Source: Nocardia grenadensis NBRC 108939 (GTDB taxonomy: Bacteria > Actinomycetota > Actinomycetes > Mycobacteriales > Mycobacteriaceae). Taken from it: a stretch of 64,000 bases of DNA. The DNA lies in NCBI RefSeq assembly GCF_001613445.1, contig NZ_BDCJ01000018.1, forward strand, positions 62,001 to 126,000. Reading direction: 5' to 3'. A program made the position numbers and the translations under genes. The notes below the pieces were generated by a model, which worked only from the letters and a program-made list of their open reading frames with translations, searched no databases and was not told where the DNA came from. Within the stretch, counting starts at the first letter, position 1, and every line of letters begins with the position of its first letter. Below, piece after piece: positions 42,814 to 51,985 of the stretch.

Positions 42814-44400
42814 TCACTGCAGCTGGGACGCGGTGATCACCAACTGGCCCCCCTCCGGTACCACCTGGAACGACCGGCTCTCCGACTGCACGGAACCGTT
42901 GCTCATCGTGTAGGTGATGGTGGCCACGGCCGAGCCGGTGCCCGACGGCGTCACCGCGCCGATGCTGACGGCGGAGATGGTCGACCAGAAGCGGGTGTAC
43001 TCGGCGTAGCCGCCGGTGGTGGCCTGGTATGCGGGCGAGAGCTGGGACCAGGCAGCGGACGGGTTACCGGGCAGCAGGCCGTAGTACCCGCGGACGAACT
43101 GTTCGACGCGGGCCGCCGAGGGCGGACCGGTCTCCGCCGTGGTGGTCGGCGACGGTGTGGTGGTCGACGACCGGGCGGTGGTCTCCGTATCCGATTCGGA
43201 GGCTTCGGAGGCGAGTGCCTGTGAGGTGTCCGGGCCGAGCGCCGCCGGATCGTCGGGGTCGTCGCCGCCGGCGAAGTTCGCGAGGACCAATCCCGCGACG
43301 ACCACCAGGATCAATGCGGCGGCACCCGCCAGCAGCGCCGTCCTGGTGCGGTTCCCGGAACCACCGCGGGCCGGTGCGGTTTGCGGCGCCGGAGCGGGGG
43401 CACCCGCCGGAACGGCCGCCGCGGCGGGCGGCGGGGCACCGCGGAACGCCGGCGGGGTGCCGCCCGGCGGCGGCACCGGGGCTGCGGCAGCGGCGTCCGG
43501 CGACAGCGGGGTGGTCGCGGCCGCATCGGCGGGCAGGATCTTGGTGGCGGCGGGGGCCACCGGATCGACCGGTTCCGGTGCTCGCCCGGCGGCCACCTCC
43601 TCGAGCATGACCTGCGCCTCGTGCATGGTGGGACGGATGGCGACCTCGGTCGCCAGCAGGCGCATCAGCACCGGCCCCAGGGCCCCGGCGCCGGCGGGCG
43701 GTTCGACCTGTCCACCGGCCACCGCGTGCAGTACCGCCAGCGGATTGTCGCCGTCGCCGAAGGGCGGGCGGCCGGTATGCGCGTGGTACAGCGTGGATCC
43801 GAGCGCGAACACATCGGAGGCGGGTATCGGCTGCTCACCACGGGCGACCTCGGGGGCCAGATACGCGGGGGTGCCGGCCAGGAACCCGGTGGCCGTGACG
43901 GTCACATCGCCGGTGGCACGCGAGATTCCGAAATCGGTGATCTTCACCGTGCCGTCATCACCCACCAGCAGATTCGCCGGTTTCACATCGCGGTGCACGA
44001 TTCCGGCGTCGTGCGCGGCCGCCAGTGCGGCCGCCGCCTGGGCACCGAGTCCGGCGACCTCGAGCGGGCTCATGGTGCCGTCGAGATTCAACCGGCTCGC
44101 CAGGCTCGGCGCGTTCATGTACTCCATGACCAGCCAGGGCTGGCCGTCCTCTTCGGCGACATCGAACACCGAGATGGCATTGGGGTGGTGCAGGCGCGCG
44201 GCGATCCGGCCCTCGCGCAGTGCGCGTTTGCGCGCCTCCGAGGTCTGCTGCTCGGTCAGGTTGGGTCCGAGCAGCACCTGCTTGACCGCGACGGTGCGCT
44301 GGAGCCGGATATCGAGTGCCCGCCACACCACCCCCATGGCGCCGGTGCCGATGGGATCCGTGAGCCGATACCGTCCGGCGATCAGCCGATCCTTGGTCAT
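42814..44400 (-). CDS. Transmembrane Ser/Thr protein kinase
   Basis: 528 residues. The kinase domain (about 10-270) has a GTGAMGVV glycine loop (18-25), Lys40, the HRDVKPAN catalytic loop (Asp138) and DFG (156-158). A Pro/Ala-rich linker (about 275-350) leads to one membrane helix (354-376). The outside domain (about 420-528) resembles an NTF2/SnoaL-like or DUF4878-type fold: SAARVEQFVRGYYGLLPGNPSAAWSQLSPAYQ. It probably senses an envelope signal and phosphorylates cytoplasmic proteins. It lies between metH and the HAD gene and has no obvious partner. Confidence 0.93.
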   Translation of the reverse strand: MTKDRLIAGRYRLTDPIGTGAMGVVWRALDIRLQRTVAVKQVLLGPNLTEQQTSEARKRALREGRIAARLHHPNAISVFDVAEEDGQPWLVMEYMNAPSLASRLNLDGTMSPLEVAGLGAQAAAALAAAHDAGIVHRDVKPANLLVGDDGTVKITDFGISRATGDVTVTATGFLAGTPAYLAPEVARGEQPIPASDVFALGSTLYHAHTGRPPFGDGDNPLAVLHAVAGGQVEPPAGAGALGPVLMRLLATEVAIRPTMHEAQVMLEEVAAGRAPEPVDPVAPAATKILPADAAATTPLSPDAAAAAPVPPPGGTPPAFRGAPPPAAAAVPAGAPAPAPQTAPARGGSGNRTRTALLAGAAALILVVVAGLVLANFAGGDDPDDPAALGPDTSQALASEASESDTETTARSSTTTPSPTTTAETGPPSAARVEQFVRGYYGLLPGNPSAAWSQLSPAYQATTGGYAEYTRFWSTISAVSIGAVTPSGTGSAVATITYTMSNGSVQSESRSFQVVPEGGQLVITASQLQ

Positions 44401-44502
44401 CTCTGTCGTGGCCCCTTCTGTTCGCCGCCGAGTCTTCCAGCACTCCGCGCGTCACAGGCGGCTGCCTACGGTTCCGCTCCGGCCCGGCGCGACCGAACCC
44501 CC

Positions 44503-44516
44503 CGACAACATTGTCG
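44503..44516. promoter_or_regulatory. Short palindrome upstream of the kinase gene
   Basis: CGACAACATTGTCG has 6-bp inverted arms with a 2-nt spacer, about 103 bp before the kinase start. The 318-bp gap 44401-44718 (kinase promoter and metH tail) holds no gene and no other clear signal. Confidence 0.3.
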
Positions 44517-44718
44517 AGACTTCTGATTCGGCGGTAACCTCAGCGGAAATTCCCGGAAATCCTACGCTCCGGCACCCGGAAGCCGCGCGGGCAGTAGGGG
44601 TTTACCGAGCCCGTCGCACCCCGATCACCTGCGTTTTCGATCTCTGACGGCGGTTCGGAGCAGCCGACCCACCGCATGAGTGATGACAATCACATTGCCC
44701 GCAGGTTTATCCGCGCTG

Positions 44719-47700
44719 TCAGACATTGAAGTACTTCGCCTCCGGGTGCAAGAGAACGAACGCGTCCGTGGACTGCTCGGGATGCAGCTGCAGTTCCTCC
44801 GACAGCGTCACCCCGAGTCGCCCGGCGTCGAGTAGATCCACCAGTTTGGCGCGGTCCTCGAGATCCGGGCACGCGCCGTACCCGAACGAGTACCGGGCGC
44901 CGCGATAACCGAGCGAGAAGTAGTCGACGATATCGGCCGGATCGGAATCGGCGATCGCATGCCCCTCCAGGGTGAGTTCCTCGCGGATACGCCGATGCCA
45001 GTACTCGGCGAGCGCCTCGGTGAGCTGCACCCCGATGCCGTGCACCTCCAGATAGTCGCGGTAGTTGTTGTCGGCGAAGAGCCGGTTGGCGTAATCGGCG
45101 ATCGGCTGACCCATGGTGACCAGCTGGAACGGCAGGACGTCCACCTGCCCGGTCTCGCGGGCACGCTCGCGCGAGCGGAGGAAATCGGCGACGCACAGGA
45201 ACCGGTCCCGCTGCTGGCGCGGGAAGGTGAACCGGTGCCGCTGCGGCGCATCGGGTTCCGGTTCGGTGAGCACCACGACATCGTCGCCCTCGGACACCGC
45301 CGGGAAATAGCCGTACACCACCGCGGCGTGCTGAAGCACTCCCGCGGTACTGAGCTCGTCGAGCCAGGCCCGCAGGCGGGGCCGGCCGTCGGATTCCACC
45401 AGTTCCTCGTAGCTGGGGCCGTCGCCGCCGCGCTGGCCGCGCAGCCCCCACTGGCCGAGGAACAGCGCTCGTTCGTCCAGCAACCCGGAATACTCGTGCA
45501 CCGGGAGACCTTTGATCACCCGGGTGCCCCAGAACGGCGGCACCGGGACCGGCAGATCGGCGGCCACATCCGATCGGTCGGGCACCTCGACCGGTGTCTC
45601 GGTCGCCCGCCGCTGTTCGGCGATCCGGCGTGAGCGCTGGTGCCGCGCTTTGCGTTCGGCCGCCTTCTCGCGCGCGGCCACCGCCTCCGGACTGTCCGGA
45701 TCGGGACCTTCACCGCGCTTCTGCGACATGATCTCGTCCATCAGCCGCAGGCCCTCGAAGGCGTCGCGGGCGTAGTGCACCTCGCCCTCGTAGACGTCGG
45801 TGAGGTCGTTCTCCACATACGACCGGGTGAGCGCGGCACCGCCCAGCAGCACCGGGAACTGGTCGGCGACCCCGCGGGAGTTGAGCTCCTCCAAGTTCTC
45901 CTTCATCACCACGGTGGATTTCACGAGCAGCCCGGACATGCCGATCACATCGGCCTTCTTGTCCAGGGCGGCGTCGAGGATGGTCGCGATGGGCTGTTTG
46001 ATGCCGAGGTTCACCACCTCGTAGCCGTTGTTGGACAGGATGATGTCCACCAGGTTCTTGCCGATATCGTGCACATCGCCCTTGACCGTGGCGAGGACGA
46101 CGCGCCCCTTACCGCTGTCGTCGGTGGCCTCCATATGCGGTTCCAGGTGGGCGACCGCGCCTTTCATGACCTCGGCCGACTGCAGCACGAACGGCAGCTG
46201 CATCTGCCCGGACCCGAACAGCTCGCCGACGGTTTTCATCCCCGACAGCAGGGTCTCGTTGATGATCTTCAGCGGCGGCACTTCCCGCATGGCCTCGTCG
46301 AGATCGGCTTCCATCCCGGCCCGCTCACCGTCGACGATGCGCCGTTCGAGTCGGTCGAACAGCGGTAGCGCGGCCAATTCGTCGGCCCGCGAGGCGCGGG
46401 AGTCGGCCGTGGACACACCTTCGAACAACTGCATGAGTTTCTGCAGCGGGTCGTAGCCCTCACGACGCCGGTCGTAGACCAGGTCCAGAGCCGTCTCCCG
46501 CTGCTCGTCCGGAATCCGGCTCATCGGCAGGATCTTCGAGGCGTGCACGATGGCGCTGTCCAGGCCGGCCTGCACGCATTCGTGCATGAACACCGAGTTC
46601 AGCACCTGGCGCGCGGCGGGATTGAGCCCGAAGGAGATATTGGACAGACCCAGCGTGGTCTGCACATCGGGGTGCCGGCGTTTGAGTTCCCGGATGGCCT
46701 CGACGGTCTCCAGGCCGTCGCGACGCGACTCCTCCTGTCCGGTGCCCAGGGTGAAGGTTAGGGTGTCGATGATGATGTCGCTCTCGCGCAGACCCCAGTT
46801 GCCGGTGATATCGGTGATGAGTCGTTCGGCGATGGCGACCTTGTGCTCGGCGGTGCGGGCCTGCCCTTCCTCGTCGATGGTCAGCGCGACCACCGCGGCG
46901 CCGTGTTCGGCGACCAGGGCCATGGTCTGCTGGAACCGGGAATCCGGGCCGTCGCCGTCCTCGTAGTTCACCGAGTTCACCGCGCAGCGCCCGCCCAGGT
47001 GTTCCAGGCCCGCGCGCAGCACCGGCGTCTCGGTGGAGTCGAGCATGATCGGCAGGGTGGAGGCCGTGGCCAGCCGGGATGCCAGTTCCGACATATCGGC
47101 GGTTCCGTCGCGGCCCACGTAGTCGACGCAGAGGTCGAGCATATGGGCGCCGTCGCGGGTCTGGTCCTTGGCGATATCCAGGCATTTCGCCCAATCCTGG
47201 GCGAGCATCGCCTCCCGGAACGCCTTCGAACCGTTGGCGTTGGTGCGTTCGCCGATCATCAGCACACTCGCGTCCTGCCGGAACGGCACCGCGGTGTACA
47301 TGCTCGAGATGCTCGGCTCGGGTTCGGGCGTGCGGCGCTGCCCGATCGGCGCCAGCCCGGTCTCGACCTCCCGGACCGCCTCGGCCACCTGGCGGATATG
47401 TTCCGGGGTGGTACCGCAGCAGCCCCCGACCAGGGCCAGGCCGTAGTCGGCGACGAACCCGCGCAGCGCGGTGGCCAGTTCCTCCGGGGTCAGCGGGTAC
47501 TCGGCGCCCTGCGCGCCGAGCACCGGCAGGCCCGCATTGGGCATCACCGACACCGGGATGCGCGCGTGCTGGGACAGGTAGCGCAGATGTTCGCTCATCT
47601 CATCCGGGCCGGTGGCGCAGTTGAGGCCGATGAGGTCGATACCGAGCGGTTCGAGCGCGGTCAGCGCCGCGCCGATCTCACTGCCGACCAGCATGGTGCC

Positions 47701-48345
47701 GGTGGTCTCCACCGTGACGTGGGTGATGATCGGGATCCGGCGACCGGCCCGCTCCATGGCGCGGTGGGTACCGGTGATGGCGGCCTTGACCTGGAGCAGG
47801 TCCTGACAGGTCTCGATCAGCACCGCGTCGGCGCCGCCGTCGAGCATGCCGAGCGCGGCCTCGGTGTAGGCGTCGCGCAGGTCCGCGTACGGCGCGTGGC
47901 CGAGCGTAGGCAGTTTGGTCCCGGGCCCCATGGAGCCCAGCACGTACCGCGGCACGCCGTCGGGATCCGGCCCCATCTCGTCGGCGACCTCGCGGGCCAG
48001 CCGGGTCCCCTTCTCCGAGAGATCCCGAACCCGGTCGGCGATCCCGTAGTCGCCCAGATTGGGCAGGTTGCAGCCGAAGGTATTGGTCTCCACGGCATCG
48101 GCGCCGGCCTCGAAATAGGCACGATGGATATGCCGCAGCACCTCGGGTCGGGTGTCGTTGAGGATCTCGTTGCAGCCCTCCAGCCCGCGGAAATCGTCGA
48201 GCGTGAGATCCACGGCCTGCAGCATCGTGCCCATCGCGCCGTCACCGATCACGACACGCCTGGTAAGAGTGTCGAGCAATGTGGTATCGAACTCGGCGGA
48301 GCGGGAGGCAGACATGGATTCCAGACTAGTGTGCGCCTCCGTCAC
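44719..48345 (-). CDS. metH: Cobalamin-dependent methionine synthase
   Basis: 1208 residues. Transfers a methyl group from methyl-THF to homocysteine through methylcobalamin. Modules in order: homocysteine domain (GDGAMGTMLQ start; zinc ligands in NCATGPDEM and GGCCGTTPEH), pterin domain (VLMIGERTNANGSKAF, about residue 370 on), helical cap and B12 domain with base-off histidine in VKGDVHDIGKN, and the reactivation domain with GYRGARYSFGYGACPDLEDRAKL near the end. GTG at 48345 was chosen because AAGGAGGG lies just upstream; an ATG ten codons later is possible. It is the likely in-window user of the corrin made by the cob genes. Confidence 0.97.
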   Translation of the reverse strand: MTEAHTSLESMSASRSAEFDTTLLDTLTRRVVIGDGAMGTMLQAVDLTLDDFRGLEGCNEILNDTRPEVLRHIHRAYFEAGADAVETNTFGCNLPNLGDYGIADRVRDLSEKGTRLAREVADEMGPDPDGVPRYVLGSMGPGTKLPTLGHAPYADLRDAYTEAALGMLDGGADAVLIETCQDLLQVKAAITGTHRAMERAGRRIPIITHVTVETTGTMLVGSEIGAALTALEPLGIDLIGLNCATGPDEMSEHLRYLSQHARIPVSVMPNAGLPVLGAQGAEYPLTPEELATALRGFVADYGLALVGGCCGTTPEHIRQVAEAVREVETGLAPIGQRRTPEPEPSISSMYTAVPFRQDASVLMIGERTNANGSKAFREAMLAQDWAKCLDIAKDQTRDGAHMLDLCVDYVGRDGTADMSELASRLATASTLPIMLDSTETPVLRAGLEHLGGRCAVNSVNYEDGDGPDSRFQQTMALVAEHGAAVVALTIDEEGQARTAEHKVAIAERLITDITGNWGLRESDIIIDTLTFTLGTGQEESRRDGLETVEAIRELKRRHPDVQTTLGLSNISFGLNPAARQVLNSVFMHECVQAGLDSAIVHASKILPMSRIPDEQRETALDLVYDRRREGYDPLQKLMQLFEGVSTADSRASRADELAALPLFDRLERRIVDGERAGMEADLDEAMREVPPLKIINETLLSGMKTVGELFGSGQMQLPFVLQSAEVMKGAVAHLEPHMEATDDSGKGRVVLATVKGDVHDIGKNLVDIILSNNGYEVVNLGIKQPIATILDAALDKKADVIGMSGLLVKSTVVMKENLEELNSRGVADQFPVLLGGAALTRSYVENDLTDVYEGEVHYARDAFEGLRLMDEIMSQKRGEGPDPDSPEAVAAREKAAERKARHQRSRRIAEQRRATETPVEVPDRSDVAADLPVPVPPFWGTRVIKGLPVHEYSGLLDERALFLGQWGLRGQRGGDGPSYEELVESDGRPRLRAWLDELSTAGVLQHAAVVYGYFPAVSEGDDVVVLTEPEPDAPQRHRFTFPRQQRDRFLCVADFLRSRERARETGQVDVLPFQLVTMGQPIADYANRLFADNNYRDYLEVHGIGVQLTEALAEYWHRRIREELTLEGHAIADSDPADIVDYFSLGYRGARYSFGYGACPDLEDRAKLVDLLDAGRLGVTLSEELQLHPEQSTDAFVLLHPEAKYFNV

Positions 48346-48446
48346 GGTGTCGCCCTCCTTCCTGCCCTGTGCGGGCGACCACAACCGGCGACGCCGCCGA
48401 CAGGCGCGGCGGGACCGATACTGCGCGCCGGTGGCGCCCTGCCCCG

Positions 48447-48459
48447 TAGGCTGGCAGGG
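48447..48459 (+). promoter_or_regulatory. Leaderless -10 box for the PAC2 gene
   Basis: TAGGCT (48447-48452) lies 7 nt before the GTG at 48460, with no proper ribosome binding site between. Confidence 0.5.
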
Positions 48460-49347
48460 GTGAGCTCGAGTGAATCTCCGGTGGATCGGGAACTGCCCGC
48501 ACTGCGCGACCCCGTGCTCGTTGCGGCCTTCGAAGGCTGGAACGACGCTGGTGACGCCGCCAGCGGCGCGGTGGAGCATCTGGAGTTGATCTGGGATGCG
48601 CGGCCGCTGGCCGAACTCGATTCCGAGGACTATTACGACTACCAGGTGAACCGGCCGATGGTCCGGCAGGTGGAGGGCGTCACCCGGGAGATCGTCTGGC
48701 CGGCGACCGTCCTGTCGGTGTGCTCCCCGCCCGGCAGCGATCGCGATGTGGTGCTCTTACGCGGGATCGAACCGAATATGCGGTGGCGGCGCTTCTGCGC
48801 GGATCTGCTGGAGTTCATCGATCAGCTCGGCGTGCAGACCGTGGTGATCCTCGGGGCGCTGCTCGCCGATACCCCGCACACCCGGCCGGTGCCGGTCACG
48901 GGTTCGGCCTACAGCAAGGAGGCGGCCGAGCAGTTCGGCCTGGAACAGACCCGCTACGAGGGGCCCACCGGTATCACCGGGGTGCTCCAGGACCAGTGCG
49001 TGAAGGCCGGGGTCCCGGCGGTGTCGTTCTGGGCCGCGGTGCCGCATTACGTGTCGCAGCCGCCGAACCCGAAGGCGACGATCGCGCTGCTGCACCGGGT
49101 CGAGGACGTCCTCGATATCGAGGTGCCGCTGCGGGAGCTGCCCCAGCAGGCCGAGGAGTGGGAGTCGACGGTGAACGAGATGACCGTCGCGGACGACGAG
49201 ATCGCCGAGTACGTGCATTCGCTGGAGGAGCGCGGCGACGCCGCGATCGATGTCAACGAGGTGATGGCCAAGATCGACGGCGACGCCCTGGCCGCCGAAT
49301 TCGAGAAGTACCTGCGCAGACGAGGACCCGGCGGCTTCGGGCGCTGA
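48460..49347 (+). CDS. PAC2-family protein (proteasome assembly chaperone-like fold)
   Basis: 295 residues of the PAC2 family, Rv2125-like. LRDPVLVAAFEGWNDAGDAASGAVEHL is the family's opening; QTVVILGALLADTPHTRPVPVTGSAYS and YEGPTGITGVLQDQCVKAGVPAVSFWAAVPHYVSQPPNPKATIALL follow, with a C-terminal helical part (about 225-295). Eukaryotic PAC2 helps assemble the 20S proteasome, but a link with the bacterial proteasome nearby is unproven. It is divergent from metH, 115 bp apart. Confidence 0.9.
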   Translation: MSSSESPVDRELPALRDPVLVAAFEGWNDAGDAASGAVEHLELIWDARPLAELDSEDYYDYQVNRPMVRQVEGVTREIVWPATVLSVCSPPGSDRDVVLLRGIEPNMRWRRFCADLLEFIDQLGVQTVVILGALLADTPHTRPVPVTGSAYSKEAAEQFGLEQTRYEGPTGITGVLQDQCVKAGVPAVSFWAAVPHYVSQPPNPKATIALLHRVEDVLDIEVPLRELPQQAEEWESTVNEMTVADDEIAEYVHSLEERGDAAIDVNEVMAKIDGDALAAEFEKYLRRRGPGGFGR

Positions 49348-49377
49348 GGGGGTACGCCGGGCCACCGGGTCCTCGGT

Positions 49378-49683
49378 TCAGCCGGCCACCGACCAGATAC
49401 GGGCGGCGGCATCACTGGCCAGTTTCGCGATGAGCAGTTCGCGTGGAATCGTCTGGCCGGTGAGGTGATCGAGCGAGGGAACCACCACGTGATGGGCGTC
49501 CGCCCGCTGGAGCTCCCGGGTCAGTTCGGCGAACGCCGTCCCGTCACCGGGACGTGATTCGCGGAACGTCGCGGCGAAGCACAGTCCCCGGGCCTCGGCC
49601 AGCTCACGTAGCGCGGCCTCCATATCGTCACCGTCGCCCGCGGCCAGATCGTCGCGTAAATACCCGTATACCAACGCTTCCAC
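49378..49683 (-). CDS. Small resolvase-fold protein lacking the catalytic serine
   Basis: 101 residues resembling only the N-terminal domain of serine recombinases: VEALVYGYLRDDLAAGDGDDMEAALRELAEARGL at the start, then ELTRELQRADAHHVVVPSLDHLTG and a final strand ASDAAARIWSV. Where resolvases have YxRVS the sequence is YLRDD, so the nucleophilic Ser is absent, and there is no DNA-binding domain. A regulatory or structural role is more likely than recombination. The GTG at 49683 follows AGGAGG. It is divergent from an XRE/TPR regulator, with hairpins in the gap. Confidence 0.65.
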   Translation of the reverse strand: MEALVYGYLRDDLAAGDGDDMEAALRELAEARGLCFAATFRESRPGDGTAFAELTRELQRADAHHVVVPSLDHLTGQTIPRELLIAKLASDAAARIWSVAG

Positions 49684-49700
49684 CCGAACCTCCTGAATCC

Positions 49701-49762
49701 TTCCCCACACGGGGGCGGGGAACCATTTCCTGCTCCGGGATCACCTCCCCGCATTCGCGGGG
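49701..49762. other. Two short GC hairpins in the divergent gap
   Basis: TTCCCC/GGGGAA (49701-49706 with 49717-49722) and CCCCGC/GCGGGG (49747-49752 with 49757-49762). They look like type I-E CRISPR repeats in style but are not a spaced array. Possible operator or attenuator elements for the two divergent genes. Confidence 0.35.
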
Positions 49763-49897
49763 GTGTTGCTTGAACCGGTACGGAGCCGGTCCGATTCGAG
49801 CATGACCCATGCGCGACAACGACAGAAGAGGTCATGCGGGGGACATCTGGATGCCCTCTGGGGTCCACGGAAAGTTTGCTGGTGCAATACTGGCCGC

Positions 49898-51130
49898 GTG
49901 ACTGCTGCTGAAGATCGTCCGCTGTGGGCCGTCCGGATGCGCTCGGAACGCGATGCGCGTGGGTGGTCACAGGCGGACGCCGTCCGTGCCCTGCGCGCCA
50001 AGTCGTCCCATAATCTCCCGACCGACAGCACCCTTCTACGCAATTGGCGGCGTTGGGAATCCGGCGAATCACGACCCGACGACTTCTACGCGCCCCTCAT
50101 CGCGTCCGCCTTCGATTCGGTGGCCGCAGCGTTCTTCCCGAAGGCCCGGCCGAGCCGCGACGACGAATTGCTCACCGCCACCGGAATGGACACGCTCGAA
50201 TTCATGGGACGCCTTCGGATGTCCGATATTTCGACGGCCACCCTGGACGCGGTGCGGATCACCGCACAGCGGCTGTGCTGTGACTACGCCTCCACCGATC
50301 CGCACGAACTCCATCTCGAGGCCGCGGGCTGGCTGCGCCGGATCGCCGCGCTGCTCGACAGCCGGCTCACCCTGGCCCAGCACAAGGAGGTCCTGGAACT
50401 GGCCGGCTGGGTGGCTTTGTTGCTCGGCTGTCTCGAATACGATCTCGGCCGGCGCAGCAGCGCCGAGGCCACCCGGCGGGCGGCCCGGTCGCTGGGGCAG
50501 GAGGCCGGACACGCCGAGATCATCGGCTGGAGTTCGGAACTCGCCGCCTGGTTCGCGCTGACCCAGGGCAATCATCGCGGGGTGATCCAGGCGGCCGAGG
50601 CGGTCCCGGCGGAATGCGCGGTCAGCGGGGTCGGTGTCCAGCTGGCCGCCCAGCGGGCCAAGGCCTGGGCGCGGCTGGGCGATCGCGCGGCCGTGGACGC
50701 GGCCCTGGCCGAGGGCCGCACCCTGCTGAACCGGCTCGGCCACCCCGACGATCTCGAGAATCATTTCGTCGTGGACCCGCAGAAGTTCGACTTCTACGCC
50801 ATGGACTGCTCCCGGGTCGTCGGCGACGATGCGCGCGCCGAGATGTACGCGCAGGCGGTGTTGGCCGATTCGGTCGCCCTGGACGGTTCGGTACGCAATC
50901 CGATGCGGGTCGCCGAAGCCCACCTCACCCTGGCCGTGGTCGCCGCGCGCGGGCGCGATCTGGAACTGGCCGTGGCATTGGGGCGGCGGGCGTTCGAGGC
51001 GAAGCGACGGTCCCTGCCCTCGCTGCTGTGCATCGGCAGCGAGGTAGCGCAGGAACTGGTGGAGAATTTCCCCGGCGATCCGCGGACCCGCGCCTTCCTG
51101 GACGAGCTCCGGTCACTGTCGGGCGTCTGA
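49898..51130 (+). CDS. XRE-type HTH regulator with TPR-like sensor region
   Basis: 410 residues. The N-terminal HTH (about 8-65) reads LWAVRMRSERDARGWSQADAVRAL then STLLRNWRRWESGESRPDDFYAPLIASAF. The rest (about 100-405) is helical with repeated 30-40 residue units suggestive of TPRs (LDSRLTLAQHKEVLELAGWVALLLGCLEYDLG; AWFALTQGNHRGVIQAAEAVP; LAAQRAKAWARLGDRAAVDAAL), an architecture common in actinobacterial signal-responsive regulators. The GTG start has AATACT 6 nt upstream, a near-consensus leaderless promoter. It probably acts on itself and the divergent resolvase-fold gene. Confidence 0.85.
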   Translation: MTAAEDRPLWAVRMRSERDARGWSQADAVRALRAKSSHNLPTDSTLLRNWRRWESGESRPDDFYAPLIASAFDSVAAAFFPKARPSRDDELLTATGMDTLEFMGRLRMSDISTATLDAVRITAQRLCCDYASTDPHELHLEAAGWLRRIAALLDSRLTLAQHKEVLELAGWVALLLGCLEYDLGRRSSAEATRRAARSLGQEAGHAEIIGWSSELAAWFALTQGNHRGVIQAAEAVPAECAVSGVGVQLAAQRAKAWARLGDRAAVDAALAEGRTLLNRLGHPDDLENHFVVDPQKFDFYAMDCSRVVGDDARAEMYAQAVLADSVALDGSVRNPMRVAEAHLTLAVVAARGRDLELAVALGRRAFEAKRRSLPSLLCIGSEVAQELVENFPGDPRTRAFLDELRSLSGV

Positions 51131-51275
51131 GCTACATCGGCCGCGCCGGAGCGGGGGCGCGTGGGCGGTAAACCGTCGCCCCGCGTGGCCGAGCGGCTCC
51201 ACGCCCCGGTCGAGGCCGGCGCACCGCGCTGTTTTCCGGAGTGCTGATCAGCACGGATCGCCGGCCGACGCCGCG

Positions 51276-51824
51276 TCACCGGTGCGCGGCATCGGGAACC
51301 CGGGCCGGGCACGCGGCCCCCGGGAGGGTGGCGAGTTCGAAATGCCACCATTCGTTGTCGAAGGTCCGGCACAGCCCCCAGCGGTTGCCGTTGGCCTCCA
51401 GCCAGGCAGCACCCTCCCGGGGCGCGATATCGACGGCCCGGCCGGTGACATGGGTGGACTCCTCCGGGGGCAGCACCCAGCGCCGGGTCTCCTCCGGACT
51501 CCCGTAGGTGCGCAGGCCTTCTTCCCACATCGCCCGCTGTTCCTCGGGCGAGCGATAACCCGAGTTGATCGTCATCGGCACACCGCGGGCGTGTGCCTCC
51601 TGTTCGGCCATGGTGTAGGCCAGGGCCAGCAGCGGGTCCAGGCCTTCGGTACCCGCCGCGGCTACCTCGGTGAGCGGCGGGACCGGGAACGCCGGCGCGG
51701 GAGCGGGAGCTGTGGGAGCGGCGGTGGCGGGCGCGGTGCCCAGTACCGGTCCGGCGGCCGTGGCCGCCAGGAGCGCGGCCGTCACAGCGAGGCGGCGGGG
51801 CAGGAGGCGCGCAGGGTCGATCAT
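51276..51824 (-). CDS. Secreted VanY-like D-Ala-D-Ala carboxypeptidase, M15 family
   Basis: 182 residues with a signal peptide (MIDPARLLPRRLAVTAALLA) and likely cleavage near TAAPTAP. The zinc site of the M15B group is present: ESTHVTGRAVDI (His and Asp ligands) and EWWHFEL (third His ligand and neighbouring catalytic Glu region). NSGYRSPEEQRAMW is the usual substrate-side motif. It should trim D-alanine from peptidoglycan stem peptides. It has no van genes nearby, so a cell-wall maintenance role is likelier than vancomycin resistance. It stands alone between the XRE gene and the catabolic operon. Confidence 0.88.
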   Translation of the reverse strand: MIDPARLLPRRLAVTAALLAATAAGPVLGTAPATAAPTAPAPAPAFPVPPLTEVAAAGTEGLDPLLALAYTMAEQEAHARGVPMTINSGYRSPEEQRAMWEEGLRTYGSPEETRRWVLPPEESTHVTGRAVDIAPREGAAWLEANGNRWGLCRTFDNEWWHFELATLPGAACPARVPDAAHR

Positions 51825-51985
51825 GCCGGGAATCCTATCGGCGCATACCCGCCGCTTCCATAAAAAATCACCCTGAGCTGCATAAATGTAATCCGTAAGC
51901 CATTGTCCTGTCACCCGCCGCACGCTCGGGGCCATTCGCGACCACCCCCTGGCATCGAGGAACCACGCGAATGACCACCGACCGA

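Noticed and set aside
48346..48459. Cobalamin or SAM riboswitch before metH
   Set aside because: Only 114 bp separate metH from the divergent gene, and no B12-box-like sequence or suitable fold was seen.
49378..49683. Active serine recombinase or mobile element end
   Set aside because: The nucleophilic Ser and the DNA-binding domain are missing, and no inverted ends or duplications flank it.
49701..49762. CRISPR-like repeats
   Set aside because: The two hairpins resemble type I-E repeats but differ from each other, their starts are only about 44 nt apart, and no cas genes are present.
51276..51824. Vancomycin resistance gene vanY
   Set aside because: The zinc motifs match the M15 family, but no vanHAX, vanR or vanS genes are nearby; a cell-wall housekeeping role is more likely.
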